Source of the DNA: Dulcicalothrix desertica PCC 7102
Lineage (GTDB): Bacteria > Cyanobacteriota > Cyanobacteriia > Cyanobacteriales > Nostocaceae
Direction: 5' to 3'
DNA length: 64,000 nt
NCBI RefSeq assembly: GCF_003991905.1
Contig: NZ_RSCL01000001.1
Coordinates: 62,001-126,000 of the forward strand
Shown: in pieces, positions 54,797 to 64,000 of the stretch
Layout: the number at the start of each line of letters is the position of its first letter
Numbering within the stretch: the stretch's first letter is position 1
The notes under the pieces: model-generated
Seen by the model: the letters and a program-made list of their open reading frames with translations, nothing else
What the model was told of the DNA's origin: nothing
Database searches by the model: none
Position numbers and translations under genes: made by a program

Positions 54797-54885
54797 TAAG
54801 GGGGGCTAAAAATAACTCTTCTTTAGAGGAAGCTAAAAATACTTCTTGTCTTCTCCCCCCTTATTAAGGGGGGTAGGGGGGGATT
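54776..54885. repeat. Family B inverted repeat between convergent genes
   Basis: Arms of about 30 bases (54776-54805 and 54855-54885), each with CCCCCCTTA-TAAGGGGGG cores, face each other around a 49-base centre. The left arm encodes the end of the kinase; the right arm encodes the end of the HD-domain gene on the other strand. It can fold into a very stable cruciform or act as a two-way terminator. Confidence 0.88.
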
Positions 54886-55504
54886 CTAACGCTATAATTT
54901 CGGCTTTGATATTATTTCGAGCTATCAATTCTAATTGCTGATATAATTCCAAAGTTGAAAATATTCTCGCGCGCTGTAAAAACTTTTGCAATACTTCGCT
55001 TCTCTTAGTACTGTAGTCTTTTTCCGGCGCCCAACCATACTCTTGACGAATACCCAACATGTACTCACTATATCGCTGTGGGTTACATCCTAATATCGCT
55101 AAATCAGCATCGAGTAATATTTGACTTTCCAAATCATCTTCAGATGCTTTATGATGCTTTGTTGTTAAAATCAACCGACAGGTTTTATCTATAGTCGAGC
55201 TAGGAATATTTAGTAATGATAATAATTTTCGCGCATATTCCGCACTTTTTTCTTCGTTATCATGCGCTTGTGTATCGTAAATAATGTCGTGAAACCAAGC
55301 GGCAAACTGTAATGATGCATCTAATTTATACTTACTTTGTAGATTATCTATAATTTCTAATACTTCTTTAATATGTTTTAAGTTGTGGTAATAACGACCT
55401 GGACACTCGTATACTGTTGCTATTTCACTAAAAGTCTGATTGATTATATTTTCATCAATCTCAAATAATTTTAGCAGGCGCCGCCATTTATTTTGTAGTA
55501 ACAT
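54833..55504 (-). CDS. HD-superfamily metal-dependent phosphohydrolase
   Basis: 223 residues, predicted cytosolic. The metal ligands are the His in YHNLKHI, the HD pair in AAWFHDIIYD and the later Asp in LLDADLAILG. The LILTTKHHK helix is also typical of these predicted nucleotide or amidophosphate hydrolases. The natural end is near IIALES; the following PPTPLNKGGEDKKYF is encoded by the family B repeat. It is divergent from the CheB-CheR kinase. Confidence 0.85.
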   Translation of the reverse strand: MLLQNKWRRLLKLFEIDENIINQTFSEIATVYECPGRYYHNLKHIKEVLEIIDNLQSKYKLDASLQFAAWFHDIIYDTQAHDNEEKSAEYARKLLSLLNIPSSTIDKTCRLILTTKHHKASEDDLESQILLDADLAILGCNPQRYSEYMLGIRQEYGWAPEKDYSTKRSEVLQKFLQRARIFSTLELYQQLELIARNNIKAEIIALESPPTPLNKGGEDKKYF

Positions 55505-55529
55505 TAATGTTTTTTAATATAATATATTA

Positions 55530-55690
55530 CTTTTACTTATATAACTCAAGAAACCGGGTTTCTACCCATTCATTGTCGCAGACAAATCTTTATTTTTATT
55601 ACAAGTTTTACTTATATAACTCAAGAAACCGGGTTTCTACCCAGAATCTTTATTTTTATTACAAGTTTTGACAAAGAAACCCGGTTTCTG
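55530..55690. repeat. Tandem family A repeat with long unit
   Basis: A unit of roughly 75 bases (TTTTACTTATATAACTCAAG, then AAACCGGGTTTCTACCCA, then TTTATTTTTATTACAAG) occurs twice. The second copy lacks the CATTCATTGTCGCAGACAAA linker. A third palindrome, GAAACCCGGTTTCT, follows at 55676-55689. It lies in the promoter region between two divergent genes. Confidence 0.85.
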
Positions 55691-55771
55691 ATGCTTTATA
55701 ATGATTATTGATAATACTTAACAAAAATTAATAATAAATTAACATTCGAGATTTGAAGTTACAGAGTAGGT

Positions 55772-58700
55772 ATGACGAACCAAAAATCAAGTCAAACACA
55801 ATTATTCGTAGTCGGGATTGGAGCATCTGCGGGGGGACTGCGTGCTTTGGAAGAGTTTTTGGAGAATATGCCCTTTTGTAGCGGCGCCGCGTTTGTGGTA
55901 ATACAGCATTTATCGCCCGATTTTAAGAGCTTGATGAAGGAATTGCTGGAGCGTCGGACGCGAATGGCGATTTATCGGGTGACTGAAGGAATGATGTTAG
56001 AAGCAAATTCGATATATTTAATTCCACCAGGTAAGAATTTAGTGGTGGAAAATAATCAGTTACATTTGCTCGAGCAAGAAGACAGAAACCGTCACGGGTT
56101 AAATTTTCCGATTGATATATTTTTTGAGTCTTTGGCAAGAAACTGTGCGGAATACGCAGTTGGAATAATTTTGTCGGGAACGGGTAGTGATGGTAGCAAC
56201 GGGTTAAGAGCAATAAATGAAGCTGGTGGGTTCGCAATGGCACAAGACCCCGCAACCGCTGAATTTGATGGAATGCCTCGTACTGCAATTGCTACGGGTG
56301 TTGTTGACCAAGTTCTTTCGGCGCCTGCTTTGGCTGCATTTGTGTATCAACTAATACGTTCATTCGTTGAAATACCAGTATCAAGCAGAAGCCAACTTCA
56401 ACCGTTTGAATCGCATAAACTTCAATTAGTGGCGAATATTCTTGCTAAATATGAGCAAACAGACTTTTCACATTATAAAACGAGTACACTCACTCGCCGT
56501 ATTCATCGCCGTTGTTTGATTAGTGGCTGTAATAATTTAGAAGAGTATATCAGCTTGTTAGAGGTTTCTTCAGAAGAACGCTCGATACTTCGTCATGATT
56601 TATTAATTAGTGTGACTCACTTTTTCCGTGACCCGGAAGCATGGAAGTATTTGGAGACATCGGTAATACCGCAGTTGATAGAGCGCATCTTACCTGGAGA
56701 GGAAATACGGTTTTGGGTGACAGCTTGTGCAACCGGTGAAGAAGCTTATTCGCTCGCGATATTGCTCGAAGAAGCGATGGAAAGAATGGATAAGCAAGTT
56801 CGAGTCAAGATTTTTGCTACAGATATAGACAAAGAAGCTTTAGATAAGGCAACAAACGGGGTTTATCCTGAAACAATTGCTAATGACGTTACATCCGAAC
56901 GTTTGCAGCGCTACTTTATTCGTAGAGAACAATCTTACCAAGTTATTCGTAAATTGCGCGAGCGAGTGCTGTTTGCCCCTCACGATATAACGAAGGATGC
57001 GGGTTTTACGCGCATGAACATGATAACTTGCCGTAATGTCCTTATTTATATGCAGTCGGAATTACAACAGCAGGTTTTACGAAATTTACACTTTTCGCTA
57101 TTGTCGCAAGGAGTATTATTCTTAGGGGAAGCTGAAACGCTCGGAAATATCGAAGAAGAGTTTAAACCACTAAGCAAGAAAAGTAAAATTTACCAAAAGC
57201 GACGTGAGGTACGTTTACCCATTCCTACTCTTAGAGTCGAAAAGATTTCTAGGAGCAATTTTTTACCTCAGTCAAAACCGCAACAAACCGCTGAAGCACG
57301 ACTTGAGCCTATACTTAATGAAGCATTCAGCGTTTTTCTATCTGAACAAAATGCGACTTGCTTACTTGTAGACCGAGATTTTCAGCTTTTTCACATCTTT
57401 AATCATTCGCTCGAAATACTTCAATTTTCTACAGGTCGAGCTAGTACTGACGTTTCAAAGTTAGTTGTTCCGAGTTTGCAGCTAGCTTTGAGTACTGCAT
57501 TGCATCGTGCTTCGCGGGAGCGGCGCCTAGTTGCCTACAGTGGAATAAAATTAGGGGAAGATGATAGTCGCGTTGTGACTTTGAAAGTTACATATCACGA
57601 AACGAACAAACTCGCGAGTGATTTTTTAATGGTCATAATTCAGGAGGATACAAGACCACAACCCACCGACAGCGAACGTTTTGAAGCAGACAACGAAGCA
57701 TCGCAAAGAATAATGGAGTTAGAGTATGAGCTTCAGCAAACACGCGAAAATTTGCAAGCAGTTATTGAAGAGTTGGAGACAACCAACGAAGAACAGCAAG
57801 CAACGAACGAAGAGTTAATTGCCTCGAATGAAGAATTGCAAAGCACTAACGAGGAGTTACACTCTGTGAATGAAGAGCTTTATACTGTTAACGCGGAGTT
57901 TCAATCTAAAATCGAGGAATTAACCGAACTTAATAACGATATCGATAATTTACTACGTAGTACAGATATTGGTGTTGTTTTTCTAGATAGCTCGCTCAAA
58001 ATTCGCAAGTTTACTCCTGCTGCTACCGTAGCTATTAATTTAGTTGAAGCTGATATTGGGCGCCCATTAGAGCATATCACCCATAATTTAAATTGCAGTG
58101 ATTTACTCGCAAAACTACAACAAGTTATCGAAACTCAGCGACAAGTCGAGCAAGAAGTCAAAATTTCTAGAGCTGGGTCTAACTTTGGCTTTAACTTATT
58201 GATGCGTGCTAACCCTTACTTACAAGAAGATGGGCGCCTCGATGGTGTAGTACTAACGTTCGTTGATATCGATGAAATAAAACAAGTACAGCAAAAGCTG
58301 ATTCAAGCAGAAGTAGCTTTGCGAGGGGTTAACGAAGAGCTAGAACAACGAGTTGCCGAACGTACAGCAGAACTAGCGCAAGCGAAAGAATCTGCTGAAG
58401 CTGCAAACCGTGCGAAAAGTGCTTTTATCGCTCATATTAGTCATGAACTTAGAACTCCTTTAAATGCAATTTTAGGATTTACACAAATACTGCAACGTGA
58501 TACAGATATAAATTCAAGTTATCAAGAGCTTGAAATAATTCATCAGTCAGGACAACATTTACTGACACTTATTAATGATATTTTGTACTTAGCAAAAATC
58601 GAAGCTGGAAAACTTGAAATAGAAGTTAATGATTTTCATTTTCTGGCATTTCTCGATAATTTAATCGCGATGGTAAGATTACGCGCACAGCAAAAAGGTC

Positions 58701-59812
58701 TTGATTTTAAATATCAAGCGCTGTCACTGCTACCTGTGGTTATATGTAGCGATGAAACTCGGTTGCGTCAAGTTCTGTTGAATTTATTAAGCAATGCCAT
58801 CAAATTTACAAACTTTGGGAGTGTATTATTTCAAGTTGGCTATGTCAAAGATTTTGAACCAGATTTTAAATCAAGCAATCAAACAAAAATTCGGTTTAAA
58901 ATTACAGACACAGGTATTGGGATACCTAGCGATAAATTAATCGATATCTTTTTACCTTTTCAACAGTTGAATCAAAATAATTCTTCGCAAGAGGGTACAG
59001 GACTCGGTTTGACTATTAGTCAAAATATTGTCCAGCAAATGGGTGGAAAGATTCAAGTTACCAGTCTTCAAGGAACAGGAAGCGTATTTTGGTTTGATTT
59101 AGACTTACCAGAAAATTACAATGCTGTACGACAATTAGATAACGACCAAAAAATTATAGGTTATGAAGGCGCCATACGAAAGATTTTAGTCGTAGATGAC
59201 AAAACCAATAACCGAACGTTTATTGTGAATTTTTTAGAACTATTAGGTTTTGATGTTAGTCAAGCTAGTGATGGGGGAGAAGCTATACAGCAAGCGAATG
59301 AAAATCAACCCGACTTAATTTTACTCGACTGGATAATGCCAGAAGTCAACGGTTTAGAAGTAACCCAAAGACTTCGACGGCAAGACATGAGCAAAAATAT
59401 AGTTATAATTGCAACTTCTGCACTTCAGCTTCCTCTTGAACAAACTGCGTGTATCGAAGCAGGTTGCAACGCTTTCCTTCCTAAACCAGTACGTTTTTCA
59501 GAGTTATTATCTATATTAAAAGCTTATCTAAACCTGGAATGGATAACCTGTGAACCAGTACCCACACAAGACGAAGTTTCTAATGACTCAATTTCACCTT
59601 CTATCGTTCCACCCAGCACCGAAAACTTAAATCAACTCTACGACCTTGCAATACAAGGTGACATTCGAGGAATTTTAGAACAAGCCTCTATCTTAGAACA
59701 ACTTGGCGCCCAATTTACACCATTCGTTCAGTCAGTGCGACAGCTAGCAGAAAACCTGCAAGTAAACCAACTTCAACACTTTCTACACCAATTCTTGGGC
59801 AACGGATTATAA
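55772..59812 (+). CDS. CheB-CheR-PAS hybrid histidine kinase
   Basis: 1346 residues. The CheB methylesterase part (10-195) keeps the catalytic Ser in IGASAGGL, His in VVIQHLSP and Asp in [10 protein letters not shown]. The CheR methyltransferase part (215-470) has [14 protein letters not shown], the SAM-binding [15 protein letters not shown] and [12 protein letters not shown] Glu/Asn-rich coiled coil (about 645-725; [19 protein letters not shown]) and a PAS domain lead to HisKA (His in [10 protein letters not shown], about 890), HATPase ([28 protein letters not shown]) and a receiver ([13 protein letters not shown]). The final LGNGL overlaps family C repeat sequence. Confidence 0.95.
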   Translation: MTNQKSSQTQLFVVGIGASAGGLRALEEFLENMPFCSGAAFVVIQHLSPDFKSLMKELLERRTRMAIYRVTEGMMLEANSIYLIPPGKNLVVENNQLHLLEQEDRNRHGLNFPIDIFFESLARNCAEYAVGIILSGTGSDGSNGLRAINEAGGFAMAQDPATAEFDGMPRTAIATGVVDQVLSAPALAAFVYQLIRSFVEIPVSSRSQLQPFESHKLQLVANILAKYEQTDFSHYKTSTLTRRIHRRCLISGCNNLEEYISLLEVSSEERSILRHDLLISVTHFFRDPEAWKYLETSVIPQLIERILPGEEIRFWVTACATGEEAYSLAILLEEAMERMDKQVRVKIFATDIDKEALDKATNGVYPETIANDVTSERLQRYFIRREQSYQVIRKLRERVLFAPHDITKDAGFTRMNMITCRNVLIYMQSELQQQVLRNLHFSLLSQGVLFLGEAETLGNIEEEFKPLSKKSKIYQKRREVRLPIPTLRVEKISRSNFLPQSKPQQTAEARLEPILNEAFSVFLSEQNATCLLVDRDFQLFHIFNHSLEILQFSTGRASTDVSKLVVPSLQLALSTALHRASRERRLVAYSGIKLGEDDSRVVTLKVTYHETNKLASDFLMVIIQEDTRPQPTDSERFEADNEASQRIMELEYELQQTRENLQAVIEELETTNEEQQATNEELIASNEELQSTNEELHSVNEELYTVNAEFQSKIEELTELNNDIDNLLRSTDIGVVFLDSSLKIRKFTPAATVAINLVEADIGRPLEHITHNLNCSDLLAKLQQVIETQRQVEQEVKISRAGSNFGFNLLMRANPYLQEDGRLDGVVLTFVDIDEIKQVQQKLIQAEVALRGVNEELEQRVAERTAELAQAKESAEAANRAKSAFIAHISHELRTPLNAILGFTQILQRDTDINSSYQELEIIHQSGQHLLTLINDILYLAKIEAGKLEIEVNDFHFLAFLDNLIAMVRLRAQQKGLDFKYQALSLLPVVICSDETRLRQVLLNLLSNAIKFTNFGSVLFQVGYVKDFEPDFKSSNQTKIRFKITDTGIGIPSDKLIDIFLPFQQLNQNNSSQEGTGLGLTISQNIVQQMGGKIQVTSLQGTGSVFWFDLDLPENYNAVRQLDNDQKIIGYEGAIRKILVVDDKTNNRTFIVNFLELLGFDVSQASDGGEAIQQANENQPDLILLDWIMPEVNGLEVTQRLRRQDMSKNIVIIATSALQLPLEQTACIEAGCNAFLPKPVRFSELLSILKAYLNLEWITCEPVPTQDEVSNDSISPSIVPPSTENLNQLYDLAIQGDIRGILEQASILEQLGAQFTPFVQSVRQLAENLQVNQLQHFLHQFLGNGL

Positions 59813-59868
59813 CGGATGTAACGGATGTTACAGATAAACCATCCGTTACATCCGTTTTATCCGTTGCC
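59804..59868. repeat. Family C inverted repeat (AACGGATGTAACGGATG)
   Basis: GGCAACGGATTATAACGGAT on the left and ATCCGTTTTATCCGTTGCC on the right face each other, with GTAACGGATGTTAC and CATCCGTTACATCC between. It is a long near-perfect palindrome starting at the last codons of the CheB-CheR kinase and probably forms a terminator-like hairpin. Related copies lie at the trmB 3' end, 23395 and 50067. Confidence 0.85.
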
Positions 59869-60107
59869 AAATATGCTGCATTACTCTAGAATGTCTCTCA
59901 TCCTAACTTTTATCAAATTTATTTAAGATTTTATAACTTATGGCAATTATGTTTAATCACCTTAGATACAGGTAGAATATAAAAAGAAAGTTAAGAAATT
60001 GGTTTTATGCGGTACATTGATGGTAGAGGAATTTATCTGAAGCCAAACCGCTGAAGCTATTTGTACAACATAAGCGGAACGCAATTTAAGTAAGGTGAGG
60101 TTTCGCG
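59869..60107. other. Promoter-side spacer before the REC-GAF kinase
   Basis: About 240 AT-rich bases with no gene. GGTGAGG lies about 9 bases before ATG 60108 and is a likely ribosome-binding site. No other element was recognised. Confidence 0.4.
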
Positions 60108-61806
60108 ATGGACTCGAACAATACCAATGTCAAGTCAAATGCTGACACAATTTTGATTGTGGATGACCATCCTAGTAATTTGCAGGTTTTGTTCGCGTTG
60201 CTAGAAAGTTATGGATTTCGAGTTTTAGCGGTACAAAACGGCGAAAATGCTTTAAAAATAGCAAACTCGATTCTTCCTGATTTAATCTTGTTAGATATTT
60301 TAATGCCGGGTATCGATGGTTTTGAGGTTTGTCGTTTATTGAAAGCGAAATCTGAGACTCAACATATTCCTGTAATCTTTTTGACGGCACTTTCTGAAAC
60401 TGTCAACAAAGTTAAGGGTTTTGAGATGGGAGGAATTGATTATGTTACAAAACCAATTGAACATCGAGAACTTTTAGCACGTATTCAAACGCATTTGACC
60501 CTCAAAAAAATGAGCTTCTCGTTAGCATGTCAAAATGAGAAGTTACAGCAAGAAGTGTACGCACGTACACGAGTTGAGCGTCAACAAGCTTTAGTAGGGA
60601 AAATAACAGAAAAGATTCGCGATAGTTTAGATGAAACTCAAATATTGCAAACAGTTACAGAGGAGTTAGTCAAAGTTTTAAATACAGATAGTTGTCAGAT
60701 AGAACTTTATGATGAAAAACTGACGATGGCAACTGTTGTATATGAGTATATTAAAGAAGATAGTAAAGAGGCGCCAAGAGAACACTTACGATATCATGGC
60801 AAAGTACGACAAGTTATAGAACCGATATATCAACAGCTATTAAAAAAAATTCCTTTACAATTTGTCAGTACTAGTCTAGATAGTAAGTATACTAAATTAG
60901 CTTGTCCAATTTTTGAAAATGGTGGCAGCAAAAGGTATTCTTGGTAATCTTTGGTTATTAAAACCTAGTGAAGCTGTATTTGAAGAGTTAGAGGTGCAAC
61001 TAGTACAGCAAGTCGCGAGTCAATGTGCGATTGCGATACGTCAAGCTCGACTTTACGAAGCATCGCAACAACAAGTTAAAGAATTAGAAAAGCTTAACCG
61101 TCTTAAAGATGATTTTCTAAAAACTATTTCTCACGAGTTGCGGAGTCCAATGAGCAGTATGCAACTTGCGATGCAAACTTTAGAAAAGTTACTTCAATCT
61201 GACTATCCTCACTATAAATCTCCAAAATTTGCGCGCGTTTTAGAAATTTTTACTTCTTCTGCTCGGCGCCATAATAGATTAATCGAAAATTTACTGATGC
61301 TATGTTATTTAGATGTTAAATCAGAAGTGTTTACATCAGAGTTAATAAATTTACAAATCTTTATTCCCGAAATTATTCAATCATTTTCAGCGCGGATTCA
61401 ACAACAGCAGCAACATTTATTAATAGACTTACCAGAACATTTACCGCTATTAAGTTCTCATGCTGCTTCTTTAGAACATATTGTAGTTGAGCTACTAACT
61501 AATGCGTGTAAATATACGGGACCAGGAGAGACTATTGGATTACAAGCTAGAGTTACCGACCAAGCTATAGAGTTAAGTGTGACAAATTCAGGTGTAGTAA
61601 TTCCTGAAAAAGAACAACATCGTATTTTTGACCAGTTTTATCGTATTCCTGATAATGACCCTTGGCAACATGGTGGAACTGGGTTAGGGTTAACATTAGT
61701 AAAAAAAATGGTGGAAGTTATAGGCGCCTCTTTGGAATTAGAAAGCTATAAAGGGCAAACAAAGTTTACAATTAAATTACCTAACCACCATTGCACTCTA
61801 TCATAA
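60108..61806 (+). pseudogene. REC-GAF histidine kinase, split by a +1 frameshift
   Basis: The first frame (60108-60947) has a receiver (ILIVDDHPSN, Asp in LILLDILMPGIDG, Lys in VTKPIEHREL) and the start of a GAF domain (about 165-270) ending LACPIFENGGSK, then stops. The second frame (usable from about 60930 to 61806) resumes KGILGNLWLLKPSEA, finishes the GAF (ASQCAIAIRQARLYEAS), and has HisKA (ISHELRSPMSS) and HATPase (ELLTNACKY, GGTGLGLTLVKK). Removing one A from the AAAA run near 60930 joins both into about 565 residues. Translation to a functional kinase would need ribosomal slippage or a base-call correction. It overlaps the convergent TPR gene by 6 bases. Confidence 0.85.
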
Positions 61807-62925
61807 TTTTAAAATTTTTTGAAATCGTTTATTGTGGCGTAGAGTTTCTAAGTCGGGGTCGGTTCTTGCTGCGGGTAAATATTTGTTAGGATTTATTGCA
61901 ATTGCTTTGGCAATCCAATCGACAGCCAAACTTGTTTTGCCTTGACATGCATAACAATAACCTTTGTTATACATACCATTTACATGGTTGGGTTTTATTT
62001 CTAGCGAACGGTCAATGTTTTGATGTGCTTCTTGGTATTTACCGAGTTTGGTCAGAGCGTAACCTCGATTGTCCCAAGCTTCGTAGTTATTTGGGTCTAC
62101 TTCTACAGATTTTTTGTAAGAATCTATTGCTTCCTTAGTTTTGCCTAGGCGCCGTAAAGTGATGCCGCGATTATACCAGGTTTTTGTATCATTGGGTTGT
62201 AGTTTTAATGCACGGTCGTAACAAGGTAATGCTTCTGCGTCATTTCCCATTTGACTTAACATATGTCCACGGTTTGCCCAACCTGGTGCATATGTGGCGT
62301 CAACTTCAATGGCTTTATCAAAACTTTTTAGTGCTTCTTGTGGTTCTCCCGAAACCATGAAACCACAACCACGATTAAACCATACTGCTGGGTCATCGGG
62401 TTGGATACTTATGGCTTGGTCGTAACTGCGAATACCTGCTTTAAAACGTTTTAAGTTGATTAATGCGTTGCCGCGATTTGTAAAAGCTTTGTAATAGCTA
62501 GGGTTAAATTCTATTGCTCGTTCATAAGCGTTTAAAGCTTCGGTATGGCGCCCTAATTCAAATAACGAGTTCCCTTTTGAATCCCAAGCTTCGTAGTCAT
62601 AAGGATATAATATTAGTAGTTGCTCAAAACCTTGAATTGCTTCAAGATGTTTACCTAATTCAGCCAATATTAAACCGCGATTAAACCAGGCACGACGGTC
62701 TTTGGGGTTTAGTTCTAAAGCCCGATTAAAATTTTCTATTGACTCAGTGTGACGTTTGAGATGTCCTAATACTAAACCTCGACAACTCCAAGCATCGCTG
62801 TAGTTTGGGTCATGTGTGATAGCTGCATCTAGGGGTGCTATTGCCTTCTCGAATTCGCGTGCTTCTAGTAGACGGGCGCCTTCAGAGAGTAATTCTTGCG
62901 CTGTTAAATCGTGTTCCATAAGCAT
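61801..62925 (-). CDS. Cytosolic TPR-repeat protein
   Basis: 374 residues from ATG 62925; ATG 62919 and TTG 62928 are alternatives. There is no signal peptide. About nine to ten TPR units of 34 residues follow, for example AWFNRGLILAELGKHLEAI and TWYNRGITLRRLGKTKEAI, ending DLETLRHNKRFQKILKL. It probably serves as a protein-interaction scaffold. It is convergent with the split kinase with a 6-base overlap; whether they interact is not known. Confidence 0.9.
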   Translation of the reverse strand: MLMEHDLTAQELLSEGARLLEAREFEKAIAPLDAAITHDPNYSDAWSCRGLVLGHLKRHTESIENFNRALELNPKDRRAWFNRGLILAELGKHLEAIQGFEQLLILYPYDYEAWDSKGNSLFELGRHTEALNAYERAIEFNPSYYKAFTNRGNALINLKRFKAGIRSYDQAISIQPDDPAVWFNRGCGFMVSGEPQEALKSFDKAIEVDATYAPGWANRGHMLSQMGNDAEALPCYDRALKLQPNDTKTWYNRGITLRRLGKTKEAIDSYKKSVEVDPNNYEAWDNRGYALTKLGKYQEAHQNIDRSLEIKPNHVNGMYNKGYCYACQGKTSLAVDWIAKAIAINPNKYLPAARTDPDLETLRHNKRFQKILKL

Positions 62926-62965
62926 CAACTCTATTTAATGCTGTATAACTAATTATACTATTATT

Positions 62966-63514
62966 CTACACGGACGATTTATTGGAATTATTTAAGTGTT
63001 CTTGAATTTTATTTAAATGAGCTTTAAAAGTAATAAATCTACAACCTAGCTCTTGATATTGACTTCGTATTTGTGTTGAGCTATTCTTAAGCTCCCGTGA
63101 TTGAGTAATAATTTTATTAGTAAGCTGATTATTAACTTGGCTCATTTTAATATTAAACTTTACTTTCTCTTTCAATTCTTGGGGTTCTTCTGATACGCCA
63201 TAGATAATATTGAGTAACTTTTCCACTAACTCACTAGTACATTCAGAAGAATTCAACATTGTTTTAGCTATTGCTTTAGCCTCATCAAAACTCACCCCTG
63301 CCATCAGCGTCTTTGCTAATTCATCATTTATAACTTCTAACTCCTGATTTACCTCAAGCAATTGGTTTTCAAGATTATAGATATGTGAGTTTTGAGTCTC
63401 TATTAACTGGTGTAAAAATTCTATCTCCTCTCGTGCAGCTAATAATTCTTCATTACTTTCCTCATTTATTACTTCCTTGTCATTAATTTTACATTTTTTT
63501 ATATTTTTATACAT
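62966..63514 (-). CDS. Coiled-coil hypothetical protein
   Basis: 182 residues, Lys/Glu/Asn-rich. A strong coiled coil (about 24-70; AREEIEFLHQLIETQNSHIY then LENQLLEVNQELEVINDELAK) precedes a helical middle (AKAIAKTMLNSSE) and a second helical region. No known family or motif is seen. It lies upstream of the TPR gene on the same strand with a gap of about 40 bases, so they may be co-transcribed. Confidence 0.65.
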   Translation of the reverse strand: MYKNIKKCKINDKEVINEESNEELLAAREEIEFLHQLIETQNSHIYNLENQLLEVNQELEVINDELAKTLMAGVSFDEAKAIAKTMLNSSECTSELVEKLLNIIYGVSEEPQELKEKVKFNIKMSQVNNQLTNKIITQSRELKNSSTQIRSQYQELGCRFITFKAHLNKIQEHLNNSNKSSV

Positions 63515-63621
63515 AAATTATTTTTCATGTAATCATGGTTACAAACTATTTTAATAAAAAACCCTTCTTTTGGGTACTTGACTACTCTGATTCGATATAT
63601 ATCTAATTTATTGTGTCTTGT

Positions 63622-63650
63622 AGCACAGGCATCTTGCCTGTGCAGGTTAT
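63622..63650. repeat. Family D half-repeat
   Basis: CTTGTAGCACAGGCATCTTG followed by CCTGTGCAG is a short inverted structure matching family D. It lies in the promoter region of the GH3 gene. Confidence 0.65.
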
Positions 63651-63693
63651 CATCTGCTAGCACGTATTTAAAATACAACTACGGGAGAAAGCA

Positions 63694-64000
63694 ATGTCCA
63701 CCCCATCTCAACTAGAGAAATTCGGCAATCACCTGCTTATTGGTATTTCTGGCACCCAATTAAACGACGACGATAAAAAGTTACTCAGTACTGTGAAGCC
63801 CATAGGAATAGTATTTTACGGTAAAAACTTTGTGACTGGGCGCCCTTACGAAGTTTGGCTAGAAACATTTAAATCACTAAGCGCGCAAATTCGGGAATAC
63901 GCAGAACGTGATGACATGTTTATGTCGCTTGACCATGAAGGTGGTCGTGTTCATCGTCCCCCAATGCCAATTACTCGTTTTCCCGAAGCGTATTTAGCTT
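63694..64000 (+). CDS. nagZ: Glycoside hydrolase family 3 (NagZ-like), 5' part
   Basis: The gene runs off the window after about 102 codons. ATG 63694 has GGGAGA 8 bases upstream. The visible part has HLLIGISGTQLNDDD, PIGIVFYGKNF and MSLDHEGGRVHRPP, the substrate-pocket motif of family 3 beta-N-acetylglucosaminidases that recycle peptidoglycan. The catalytic residues lie beyond the window, so the NagZ assignment is likely but not proven. Confidence 0.85.
   Translation, partial: MSTPSQLEKFGNHLLIGISGTQLNDDDKKLLSTVKPIGIVFYGKNFVTGRPYEVWLETFKSLSAQIREYAERDDMFMSLDHEGGRVHRPPMPITRFPEAYLA

Noticed and set aside
63556-63583. Minus-strand terminator-like hairpin ACCC/GGGT with T-run
   Set aside because: No minus-strand gene lies upstream of it, and the stem is only four base pairs.
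1-64000. tRNA, rRNA and complete insertion sequences
   Set aside because: None could be recognised by eye; only the Rpn-type gene is mobile-element related, and it has no terminal repeats.

Overview
The window reads as chromosomal DNA of a filamentous, heterocyst-forming cyanobacterium (order Nostocales; a Calothrix/Rivularia-type strain would fit, but the sequence does not settle the genus). Supporting markers are a HetZ-family gene, CP12, a Cph1-type phytochrome with its Rcp1 partner, ycf33/DUF751, DUF4327, DUF3177, many multi-domain hybrid kinases, and short tandem heptamer repeats (GAGTGCT type) between genes. The DNA is AT-rich, yet the palindrome GGCGCC recurs about a hundred times, while the usual cyanobacterial palindrome GCGATCGC was not seen.

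Layout. 0-4 kb: a frameshifted HetZ-related gene, DUF751, rbfA, DUF4327. 4-9 kb: a hypothetical protein, a cation-diffusion-facilitator exporter and a large PAS-rich hybrid kinase. 9-15.5 kb: housekeeping genes (guaA, two conserved membrane/small proteins, cp12, a FIST protein, a metallophosphoesterase, trmB). 15.5-22.4 kb: two gene remnants, a receiver-AlbA_2 protein with a sensor-less HATPase partner, and the phytochrome cassette cph1-rcp1-hybrid kinase. 22.8-32 kb: a RelE/ParE toxin-antitoxin pair, a GT39-type mannosyltransferase, ppsA, a receiver plus hybrid kinase pair, a zinc-ribbon peptide and an Rpn-type nuclease. 32-39 kb: a GT2 glycosyltransferase, then rpsB-tsf-hypothetical-recG. 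39-47 kb: an accessory region with a HEPN-like/MinD-like-RHH pair, a PhyH oxygenase, a lipoprotein, higBA, small unknown genes, an MFS transporter, an antitoxin beside a nonsense-mutated PIN toxin, and an antiporter remnant. 47-64 kb: a beta-helix/SLH surface protein, TPR proteins, a K+ channel, a deaminase, a LuxR-type regulator, two very large kinases, a frameshifted REC-GAF-kinase and the start of a GH3 (NagZ-like) gene.

Themes. About a dozen genes belong to two-component or phosphorelay signalling. Several genes are visibly broken: two single-base frameshifts, two in-frame nonsense mutations, one internal deletion and one 5' truncation. At least seven families of short palindromic or tandem repeats fill the intergenic spaces. 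They often sit directly on gene 3' ends and supply the final codons of several proteins. The best candidates for something undescribed are the HEPN-like/MinD-RHH pair (39.2-41.1 kb), the receiver-AlbA_2/HATPase pair (15.9-18.0 kb), a structured rpsB leader, and the GGCGCC over-representation.
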